Source of the DNA: Branchiostoma belcheri
Lineage: Eukaryota; Chordata; Leptocardii; Amphioxiformes; Branchiostomatidae
NCBI RefSeq assembly: GCF_001625305.1
Contig: NW_017803046.1
Location: forward strand, 1,165,515 to 1,229,514
Direction of reading: 5' to 3'
DNA length: 64,000 nt
Shown here: piece by piece, positions 25,701 to 37,800 of the stretch
Layout of the letters: every line of letters starts with the position of its first letter
Numbering within the stretch: position 1 is the stretch's first letter
Notes under the pieces: model-generated
The model's input: only the letters and a program-made list of their open reading frames with translations
What the model was told of the DNA's origin: nothing
Databases searched by the model: none
Made by a program: the position numbers and the translations under genes

Positions 25701-28700
25701 CGGGTGCAATGCCCTTTAACCGATGTCAAGTTAGGTTCTATATTAGTCTTCTCTATTAAAGAAGATAGCATTAGTGTCATTTTCTTTTCCTCGACAAAGT
25801 GGCCATTTCATACAATACAGCACATCTCCGCCCTCGTTTTCATGCAAGGTCACGTACGTTTCCGCAATACTGTACTCTCGCGAGAACACGTTTGAAAATG
25901 GCGCTCGTAATGAGTCTGCGAAAATCTATTACGTTTCACCATCCTCACTCAGATTTATTTCATTCGTCAACACGATCAATTTATCCTAGGGCTTCTCTCA
26001 ATCCACGATTTTAACCAGATGAATGTTAATGTTCCCGGATATAAGTACGCCCAAATGTTCCGATACCTTTGTGATCTCTTCGGTCTTATCAAATTAGGAG
26101 CAGCAGATATGTATTGAAAAACTTCTATTTCATTTCATGCTTTTTTCTCTCCGTATACCTATATTCTATTGACGAGCCATGCATGCGTCTTTATTTGCTT
26201 GCGAAACATACAGAGCTATTGTTGACGCTGTCCTTGGTGCTGAATCTGGTTCAAGATGACAACTGAAAGTTTGTGTTTCCTACCAAACGAAATTTCATCG
26301 TAAAGATCAATGATAAGGCATCGTCTTCTGTACCATGTGGACATTAAGTCTTATTGTGGAAGACTCTCTATGCCTATGGGCGTTTTAGAAAAAAATTGAA
26401 GGTTGTTGTAAAGGCTTATTGAGAAAGTAACGATCTACTTGGCACTGTCAATCAGCATATGATGACTAACCGAAAGCCATTCCCAAAGCAACGTCAACCA
26501 CTCTTTATTGAATTAACTCCCCTTGACAGTTTCAACTATTCACCCGACCACCTACGCACATGTCCTGTGGATTGTTCATCCAAAGATTACACACACTAGA
26601 ATAGCAAATGAGTCTACTGGAATGAAAAATTACATTCTTTACCTAGACGTGGTCATAGCACGTACGCCCCTTAAAGCCATCTTTCGAATGAAAAATATCT
26701 TCAAGTAAGTAAACAAATTGTAGAAATATAGAAATAACAACATAAAACTCAGTGTGCTAGCCTAGGAAAAATGCTAAAACCCAATGTCATGTAACAAGAT
26801 ATAACAAGAAGTCCTAAAGAGGTTACATACAGCCAGACAGCACGTCGGCAGAACGTACTGCGCAGAACCCTACATTTTCACGGTTTTCGGTGGATTTTTG
26901 GTCAACGTTGCATTGGAATTTTGCCTGTTGCAGAGGATATCTTTTCCAACATAACATTTGGAAACTACAGACGAGATGTTAACCTTATATGAGCGAATAG
27001 AACCTTATATGAGACGTTCTGCCGAAATGCTATGTATAATACATTACAGGTTTCGCGCAGGTGCAGTACGTTCTGCCGACGTGCTCAGCCAGACAATATT
27101 GCCTTAATGAACTAGTCTAAGAAAAATGATAAAACACAATAGTTATGTAACAAGATAAAGCACGCCGTTCTACAGATACAGAGGATGTTATTTGCAGCCA
27201 GATAGACAGCTGGGAATATTGCCTTAATGAATTAGTCTAAGACAAATGCTAAAACACAATGTCATGTAACAAGATACAACACGAAGTACATATACAGCCA
27301 GACAGCAGCTGGGAATATGCCTTAATGATCCAGTCTAAGAACTAGAAAAATGGTAGCCTGGTTACCAAACCTATTATAGCTCCCAAATATTTGCGAAGAG
27401 GATGTACGACTCGGGGGGTTATAATAGGTTTGGTAACCAGGCCAGAAAAATGGTTTAACACAACGTCATGTAACAAGATAAAAAGATATAACACGCCGTT
27501 CTATAGATACAGAGGGTGAAATTTGCAGCCAGACAGATGCCGGGGAATATTGCCTTAATGTGTGAACCGATTCTTGTTGACAACACGTTGAGCCCCGAAG
27601 GGCCAAGATGTATTTCGGCGCTATTTGAGAGACTAATCCAATCAATATCTGGTTAAGCCAGGCTGCCTGCCGATGGGGATGCCTTGCTGCTAATAAGGTG
27701 CCGTAATGGCACTGTGGCACCGGCGCCTAAAGCTACAGGCTATTATAGTGTTGACAACAACACCAGGAACAGAAGACGTAGGCTGAGACTGCAGGTGTCT
27801 GACCTGGTTGCTCCGCTCGTATATTTTTTTCTTGGCGATGCCGATTGTCTGGATAGGCTCAAATCCCGGAGTGTTTTTTCTAAATCAACCGTGACGCCAT
27901 TGTGTGAACGTGATTGGTGTATTTCTCTAGGCAAGTGGTGGACTAGGGTCACAGGGAGCGTATCTTTTAATAATGTGTCTGCCTATAGCTTGGTTCGAAA
28001 AAGCCTATACTCTCAATTCTGAATCACTGTGTGTCGTCACTGAAAACCGTCATGTAATCCATGTCAGTCATTTGAGCTTGAAGCTCTTGCCTTCTGATTG
28101 GATATTGAATTTTCCCGCCAATCTTTGCGCCTTGATAACCGTCACATTTCCCACAAAGATTAACCAGATTTCTACTAATCTCACGATATCTCATTTCCAA
28201 GACTAAAATAGAAGTTTGCGGTCGAGTGTTTTACCGTTGTCAGAACAAATGGCTAAACTGGCAAGATCTGAGGCCTTTGGGCTGTGTGTATTGATATTGG
28301 CCATTAAACAAGAGAAAGCCGACTGTTCAATCACAAACAATGTGGAGTTTTCTCTGAAGTCGACTTTATCTTGCACACTGGGTAAAGCGAAGAACTACAT
28401 TGCGCCATGTGAACATATTTTGAACCACGCTGAGTGAATTATCTGGAACTGAATATGGCCATGTAATATAAGCTGCACCTAATCCACTAAAGAAAGCAAT
28501 ATTTTAGATATATGTTTACATATCACCTCCATTTTTCACAGACCGCGCCGACTATAACGTTAAGCAATTGCGTGAAGTATTAAATGAATTCGTTTGTGGC
28601 CTACAATTAGTAACGGAGGGTATTAGAAATGTAAACAGAATGGTGTCGTTGCGTTTTACGATTCTCACTCAAGATTATGCACACAACACATACACACATA

Positions 28701-28731
28701 CACACACACACACACACGCGCGCGCGCACAC

Positions 28732-28803
<72 letters not shown>

Positions 28804-31800
28804 GCACACACAAAGCACACACAAAGCACACACAAAGCACACACAAAGCACACACACAAAGCACACACACACAAAGCACACACACACAAAACATACACAC
28901 AACATAACACACACGCATACACAAACACACAAAACACGCGCGTACACACACAGACATACACACACACAGGGAGACATACACACATACATACAGTCAATAG
29001 TTCACTGGTAGTGGTGTGTGTTTAACCTGCCATGCTGTTTCTTATAAGTGATGAGTTCTACTCAGAGAAAGCAGCCTGTATGTTTTTATCAAGTCTACAG
29101 TATGACCCGGACGGCGTTTGAACCCATGGCCCCCAGAATGGTTCACAACCTTGTGTAATGGACTTGCCCTCAGAACCGAAATTGGAAAATTGGATTCTAT
29201 ACGGTGGAAGGATGGGCCATCGAGACAATATTCCATTTCCTGTCGGGGATACAAATACTACTTTTGGGACCAGTGAAGGCAAATCAGAAGCATCCAATTT
29301 TCTTGTCAATGACGAGAGATGCCTGTGATATTGGATAGTTCGGCCACTATCATAACCTTAGTTTTCATATTCCTAAGGCGTTTGGATAGGTTGATCTCCG
29401 GATGCCTCTGACCGTGGAATTACTTTTCTAACCCACAGGGCACATGGGACGATGCATTAGCTTTTAGAGTCCTGCAAAGTAGGCCATATTACAGAGCTCT
29501 ATTAGTGACATCTATTTCTTTCAAGGTCATTGTGAGTCAGCGGTTATTTTAACGTTTCTCTTGCCCCGATGTTCTTAGTTTATTGTCTTCGCTAAGAAGG
29601 TTATGGTTTTGGTGGCATTTTTGATATCATTTGTGGTTACTTGTGTGTTTGCATTAATTTTATACTTTATTGCACAATAACTGTACAGAGTACAATATAT
29701 GGCAAAACCAACAACAGATATCTAAATATGGAAACACCGATAACTGAATAACATTTATATATGGGTATAACAATATTCTTAAGTATTGATATAGTATTAT
29801 ATTGCCTCACCAGTTCTGTCATACACACAACTGCATCAGATAGCTACAGGGGAAATTGTTAGTAGCAGCTGATTTGGGTGATTCGTTTTTTTTATTCCTT
29901 TTGGGGGACTTACAAATAAAATGTAACTTGCCACAATTTGCGTCGACTTTGTTGGACTTGACAGTCTAAAAATAACAGGGGAGCTAATAAATGTGATTAT
30001 ATTTTATATATATCATAACATGAGGTTTATACACTGATGATTTTTGGGACAATAATGTCAAATATCTACGGAGCTAATAATGAAAACAACTACGGAGAAA
30101 TTTCACACATAAACTCTGCATGTCATGTGTGTTATCTCTAGCTTCACCACGTTTGGAAAAGACATCTCTCAGTAACAAGAGACCCCTTCGGAGAAGTTAG
30201 TCTCTTCCTTCAATGTTAAGTGCATCATTCTATCTGAGGAAAGTGCGTTAGTACGCAAAAAGTGGGTGATCGATTCCAACTTCAGTCTGTGTCTGGTTTT
30301 CGCTAGTCGCGTCGATGTGCGATCTATAACACTTTACAGGCCATGGGGGAGGGAGACCCAGTTCCCGCGACGAGCTTATTTTAGAACAAGAGATCAATAA
30401 TTAAGCAGCTAACGACATTACGGTGTTTCATGTCTGGCAAGTTTTGGCAGCAAATTGTTGGAGAAGACGCTGATACGATCAGCGCATGTTGCGAATATGT
30501 CATCATTTGGTGCAGCTGTCTTCAATAACTGTTATAAGAAGAACAACTCTTCTATTACCAAAGATACCGTATATACGTTCTACCTGTTGCAACGAAGACA
30601 ATTATTGCTCTTTAATGACTATACATCAATAACAATTATTGCTCCTTCCAAAAAATCCTGTCTAACAAATAACAACCAGCCATACTCTACAATCAACTGT
30701 GTCCGGTGTCACATCAACATAGTTAAAGAACAAGGTGTGCAACTCGAAACACTTTTAAACTGGACGAGCCAAAAATGAACAGCACTAAAAAAGCCTTCAC
30801 ATACAGAACTAGGCAGCATGGAACTCCCTAACATATGGGTTACAAGCGGTGCTATCTTATGAGAAGTTCAAGCAAGGACTACTAAAGGACATGAGGGACA
30901 AGAGTAAGTAAAGTACATACGATGTCACACATTTGTCTAAATATTAACTGCATGTAATTTTATATAATTGTACGTTACGTTGATGTATTTTTATGTTCTT
31001 ATGTTCTCTACCTTCGTTCTCCTGGAAGAATAGCTGTCACCCATGGGTGGGAAGCTAAAGGAGAGTTTATCCACAATAAACCACAATAAACAATAATGAC
31101 AAGCTGCATGATATTTATTCTTCCAATCTCCAACAATTACTCAGAATTTTCGAAGGTCATTGAATCAGATGTTCTTCGACCCTGCAATGATGGAGTCATA
31201 TGCAATAAATTGTAACCCTGTCACTTTGCGTCCACACTGTAGCGTAAAGATAACCATGACTTGTAAGAAAGTGAAGTACTTCAAAGAATTCGGAACTTAT
31301 GCCCAGGCGTACAGACGGAATAGTGTCAATATAGCTGTTATCAGTATGCGCAGAGGATCAAGCGAAACAATTCAACTCTGCAAGTCCTCCCTCGGGCAAA
31401 TCCTCTGATTTCACTTCTGGAAAAATGCGATCTTACTAATGGATAAAAACATTGCCTGTTGACATCTTAATGCAGCTTCTATGTCTGGTTAGGATTAATG
31501 GCACTCACGTGGGTAGCCAGACCCGGACTGACAATTATTTCTTCTGACAGGCTCATGAGAGAATTTTCATTATTCCTCCATTTTGAAATTGTTCCCATAT
31601 CTACATCCATTTGCTAGAAAAGATGCATTGCAGTCTGTTCTGTGTTACAATGCTCTTGCAAAGCAACTCTGCAATATCTTGGATAGATATAGTCACTGTG
31701 ATATAACATGATTGGTACTATCCGTTCATAGCGCCTTGTGATTTTTATATTGGTTGTATATCAGTTGTTATTGAGGCAACCAACTCTAACCTTTGGAGAT

Positions 31801-34800
31801 ATCTTTTACGAGATGCGCGCAGTTCTCAGTGGCAAAATCCCTACAGAAAGCAATCAACTTCTTCCATTTGCAGTTTTCTTCGTAGTGTCTTGTCTACTGA
31901 GACGGCGTCTCTGGGAAAGTTGGTGTGATCTCTTTACAGGGCAATTTAATCTATCGACCCTTGCTCCAACTTGACGTTGACCTTCGTCATGATCTTGAGC
32001 TCTCAACAGTGGCATGTGGTATCTCAGGAAATCTTTTGCAGAAGGGTCGTCTGACAAACGGCCTTGGCCGTTCTAATGGTTGAGCATGGCGCCAGTGATA
32101 AGAACAATCTAGTTCACGTTCGTTACNNNNNNNNNNNNNNNNNNNNAAGAGACCCTTCGGAGAAGTTAGTCTCTTCCTTCAATGTTAAGTGCATCATTCT
32201 ATCTGAGGAAAGTGCGTTAGTACGCAAAAAGTGGGTGATCGATTCCAACTTCAGTCTGTGTCTGGTTTTCGCTAGTCGCGTCGATGTGCGATCTATAACA
32301 CTTTACAGGCCATGGGGGAGGGAGACCCAGTTCCCGCGACGAGCTTATTTTAGAACAAGAGATCAATAATTGAGCAGCTAACGACATTACGGTGTTTCAT
32401 GTCTGGCAAGTTTTGGCAGCAAATTGTTGGAGAAGACGCTGATACGATCAGCGCATGTTGCGAATATGTCATCATTTGGTGCAGCTGTCTTCAATAGCTG
32501 TTATACGAAGAACAACTCTTCTATTGCAAAAGCTACCGTATATACTTCTACCTGTTGCAACGAAGACAATTATTGCTCTTTAATGACTACACATCAATAA
32601 CAATTATTGTTCCTTCCAAAAAATCCTGTCTAACAAATAACAACCAGCCATACTTTACAATCATGTGTCCGGTGTCACATCAACATAGTTACAGAACAAG
32701 GTGTGCAACTCTTAACATGTACACCTCTAAACTGGACTAGCCAAAAAGGAACAACGTCAAAAAGCCTTCACATACAGAACTAGTACTACTGCAGCATGGA
32801 TCTCTATACCACATGGATTGCAAACAGAGAAGTTCAAGCGTAAAGATAACCATGTCTTGTAAGAAAGTGAAGTACTTCAAAGAATTCGGAACCTATGCCC
32901 AGGCGTACAGACGGAATAGTGCCAATATTGCTGTTATCAGTATGCGCAGAGGATCAAGCGAAACAATTCAACTCTGCAAGTCCTCCCTCGGGCAAATCCT
33001 CTGATTCCACTTCTGGAAAAATGCGATCTTACTAATGGATAAAAACATTGCCTGTTGACATCTTAATGCAGCTTCTATGTCTGGTTAGGATTAATGGCAC
33101 TCACGTGGGTAGCCAGACCCGGGCTGACAATTATTTCTTCTGACAGGCTCATGAGAGAATTTTCATTATTCCTCCATATTGAAATTGTTCCCATATCTAC
33201 ATCCATTTGCTAGAAAAGATGTATTGCAGTCTGTTGTGTTACAATGCTTACATATAGAGTTTTCTCTTGGAAAGCAACTCTGCAATATCTTGGATAGATA
33301 TAGTCACTGTGATATAATGCCTGGTACTACCCGTTCGTAGCGCCATGTTTTTTTTTCTTATATTGCTTGTATATCAGTTGTTATTGAGGCAACCAACTCT
33401 AACCTTTGGAGATATCTTTTACGAGATGCGCGCAGTTCTCAGTGGCAAAATCCTTACAGAAAGCAATCAACTTCTTCCATTTGCAGTTTTCTTCGTAGTG
33501 TCTTGTCTACTGAGACGGCGTCTCTGGGAAAGTTGGTGTGATCTCTTTACAGGGCAATTTAATTCTATCGACCCTTGCTCCAACTTGACGTTGACCTTCG
33601 TCATGATCTTGAGCTCTCAACAGTGACATGTGGTATCTCAGGAAATCTTTTGCAGAAGGGTCGTCTGACAAACGGCCTTGGCCGTTCTAATGGTTGAGCA
33701 TGGCGCCAGTGATAAGAACAATCTAGTTCACGTTCGTTACAAATGATTTTGTCTGTGGCAACCAGCGCCTTTGGGCGATAGAACAGAAACGTTCACATCA
33801 GAGAATCTTCTCTGTGCCTTTGATCGCAAACAAATGTAATCGATTGATCTATCGCTGCATACCTGCGTTGTTATAAATGTATAGATCCAATGTTTCCGTT
33901 TATATACAATATCAAATGTTAGATCGGATGACCTCAATACGTATATCGTTTAGGGGGTCTATTTGAGCTTATATAATACCTAGGTATTATCTATTGAAAG
34001 ACTTTGGAACATGAGTTTGGAATAAGTCAAAATGCTACTGGTAAATTAACAGTTAGGTAGCAATACGTTAACGTTGTAGAGCTGTATAATGATCTGCTCG
34101 TACGTATTACGTAACAAACATGAACTTGCCAGCACATCTAACATAAGGTCATATTCAAGTTGTAACTGTACCTGACGTACATGTAGCCACTTTTTAAACT
34201 TTTAAATCTAGTTTATATAATAGAATCCAGTATATGTTTTCAGTTGTCATTTGTGTGCGACAGGGTTGTAGGTATTGATCTGCCTGGTCTCAGAAGCTTG
34301 TGACAATAGGTTAACAAAAGAAACCATATTCAACTCCTGATGACGCCGTCACTGTGTCAGCCGCCATGTTGGTGTCCCTATTTATATTTCAGTAAATTAT
34401 AGCTCTCATCACCCTCTCAAATAACGAATGTTTACAGCTTGATGTAAAGATAATAATGCCATAGGAATGCCTATATCTTGCCGATATAGCAGAAAAAATG
34501 CTGTGTACGATTAAGCTATATTATCTATTGAGAAGCAAACAGATACACCAATATGGCAGTCCGTAGCTATCTGCTTCATCCACGATATGGAAAACGACCT
34601 GTTGAACGACATGTTTCTGTTTGTTCTTGCAGTCGTCATCACGTGCACGCCTATCAGCGATCTCCAGGAGATGATGCGAGCTGCCAGGAGACTCGGCATG
34701 ACTGAAGGAGAATTTGCCTTCATCGCCATCGACCCGGAGTTCGAAGGGATGTACAGCGGTACTCACCTGTGGAAGACAGGTACACAACCAAGCGCCTTAC

Positions 34801-37800
34801 CTTGAAATACCTTACTATTGACTACTGTTAGAATACTGGACACTGAGCAAGGCAGCGTTTTAAGGGGTATAAAGGAGGCTATATATAGATATCAGGGCAC
34901 TCCAGTCATCACTTGATAGAGATGGTTGAAGAAATAAACTTCCTGGCTCGATTGATCAATTGCTGACGTCACGTATCCGTAAAGTCTCGCCTGAATAAAG
35001 TCACGTGTCTGTAACCGTAACTCTCGCGAGTTTACATTCGGATGTGATTGGTCATTTTTGTCCTCCAATTTTGATCTCGATCTTTGTCCTCGTCGCGTTG
35101 GAATTAAGTTCAACGTACCTTACCACTGAGTTTGCAATAAAGCAACAGGTAAAGCTTGCAGGTCATCGTCATGGGTGAACGATTTGTTGTACGTCTATGA
35201 CTAGCATGAGGCAGTGTCCTTTGCAATATGCATCTGGCTGCTCATACAGACTATGTTCAAGGGCGCAACACGCCCAAGGCTTTGCCTCTAATTTACTTCC
35301 CGTGTTGAGGGCACTTTCAGGGTACACTTTAGTACACAAGATGATACATACACTGCTCACCCCCAAAATATGGGCCCTGTGTCATACATACCAAAATCGT
35401 AGTGAGATGCAAAAAGGACTCAATGAAACGACCTATATATATATAGCTCATTTTCCAAACAGGTCAAAGCCTAGTTGATTAAGGTAAACTTCCTGCAAAT
35501 CAAACGAAAAGGAACATGGGAATTGAAAACGTATCTTACGTGAAACAAAAGTTTGAAGTTTGACTCTTTATTCATTTCTGGCTTTGCAGGACCTGTTGGC
35601 TTGTGGCCGCTGAACAGTAAAAGCACATCGGAGGATGTCAGCAAATCTTGCACATGGCACGAGAATGGAGATGGCACAACCAAGAGAGAATGGGAGCCCA
35701 ACAACAACCATGGCGACCTGAGCAGCAGCGTGACATTGGCTCCTGATAGGGGGTCATATTACTTCGGGGGCTACCCTGGCTCCAAGATGGTCATTCCGAG
35801 TGTGGACGGTTTGGACGTCCGGCAGTCTCTGACGGTGTTGGTCAAGATTCAGCCCAGTAACGGCATCAACGGCACCATCTTCGGCTACAACGGGAGCGGG
35901 ATGGAGCTTCTGCAGCTCGGGAGTACGGGCCTGTCAGCAAGGTAAGGCAGCACTACATCTCACACACTACGATGCGATCATTGATGTGGACATCGAAGTA
36001 ATATGAAACCCTAGTGGGCAGTACATCTGCCGAAGTATGCATCTCGTATTTGCCAGTATAGTAAGTTGTCCCAATGGCTATCAACATTGCCGCAGTCAAA
36101 ATCACCGTTTTCTTCATCATTGTCGATCATCACCATCAGCATCAGCAAAATACCGTACAATGATTTATTGGACTAACACCATGGCTATAAAATGAAGATG
36201 GGAACCTACCTATAAACCGAAAAAAATTGAAAATGATTTTAACTTTAAAAAGCAGTTGGATTTTGCATTGCTGCGTTCTACTTGTGGTGAAAAGGTCACA
36301 CATATTTTGTCAGGCGTTTCTTAGTTTCCTAATACCTGGGCCACGAAGCTATACTTTCCATGACACTTTTACCATTGCAAAAATGGCTGATAAATTTACG
36401 ATGTGTGTGTTCCACATCCCAGGTTTGTACGGGCGGACGGCACCATTCTAAAATCGGTCAACAAAGAGGGCGTTCTGGAGCCCGAGAAGTGGAACTACGT
36501 CGGCGCCACGTACGATTATCGAACCGGCATCGCCAAACTGTGGCACGACGGGAAAGAGGTGGCCAGCGAGTCCATCGGCATCGTCGACCTGCGCACCCAG
36601 GGTCCCATCACGGTCGGCGCCAACTTCAAGGGCAAAATCACCTGCCTGCAGATCTATAACTACTCCATGGACGACAGCCAGATAGCCACGGCGAAAGAGG
36701 CATGCCAAGATGGTAAAGATGGTAAGGAAACACTGACTAGAGGATATCATTTAAACGTTTCGATGTATCTCAGTTACATTTATATAAATCTATCGTTACG
36801 ACAGAAGTGTGGGGGTTGTGCATTCACAGTAAGTTTCATCTGAAAAGCAGACATGTATCTACTCAACTGTACGTATGTCGTTAAACTGCGTTGTATATAG
36901 TGTTCAGCAAAAAGTGCCTACAGTGGTGCCTTACGAATCATTAGGGTCTATGGTTTCTCTTGCTTGCAAAACAACGTCTGTTTCCCGCAACTGACTAGAT
37001 TTTGATAAATATTTGGCCGCAGGGTATAGTAACAAAGATGAGAATACGTTCATATATATAAATCAATACGTCGAAGTTCCCTGGAAGAGTTCTTGGGACA
37101 ACGCCAGGGCTATCTTGGCCATTCCTTATCAATATCCCTCACCTGTACATGTGCAATAGAAGATTACCGCAATTTCCTAGGGGACGTCTGTATTACCTAG
37201 CGGTATATAGTTTAACCCAAGTTACCGCGCAGTGTGTTCTGTTTACCGTTGTTATGATATAGCAGAACTAACGGTGAACTACCTCTCAAGCTAATGCTGA
37301 TGCGAACCTGTGACTGCAAAATTGGGATAAACACAATGCTTCCTTTCTTTCTAGCATTTTCCTAGTAAACAAAAGTATTGAATATAACCCGAAAAAATGA
37401 AGCAATAAAACATAACAAAAGGAAAATAGTTATCATGGACTAAAACATGCATGGATGGAAGAAACAACATCTAAATGTCTTCTAATTTGCAGTCCAAAAT
37501 TTTCAGGAAGAATTGGATCTTTTGTCTCTTTGTTGTAGGAAATAGTTTAATTCGTCAATGTTATCGAGAACTGTACATGTATGTGATAATAAATATCAAT
37601 ATGTGATCTCGGTGGTAATTGCTGTCCGAAATTTATGTTACAGGGAGAACTATTCCTGATCAACCTGACGAAATAGATAATTATTTCTCAGTTGTGTTTC
37701 AATTGTCAACTTTCAGCTTCTTCTGACGAGAAAGACCTGATTGAGGCGTTTCGTTCCGTCATCGCGATCACTCTGCGAAAACCGGCAACCTTAGAATTCG

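Larger units (their letters stand above)
26750..27565 (+). repeat. Small satellite (about 104-119-bp units) interrupted by two MITEs
   Basis: At least four copies share AAAATGCTAAAACACAATG, CATGTAACAAGATA, CAGCCAGACAG and GGGAATATTGCCTTAATG. The CATGTAACAAGATA anchors lie near 26788, 27143, 27262 and 27467. Removing the two inserted elements (26840-27085 and 27355-27443) brings the spacing to about 104-119 bp. The array is therefore older than both insertions. Confidence 0.82.

Noticed and set aside
28568-29011. Long open frames of His/Thr or Cys/Val repeats on both strands
   Set aside because: They are produced by the CA microsatellite, which has no stop codons in these frames; no gene signals are present.
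30177-33740. Genuine tandem gene duplication
   Set aside because: There is no coding content, and the copies meet exactly at an N gap with shared outer junctions, which fits unmerged alleles better.
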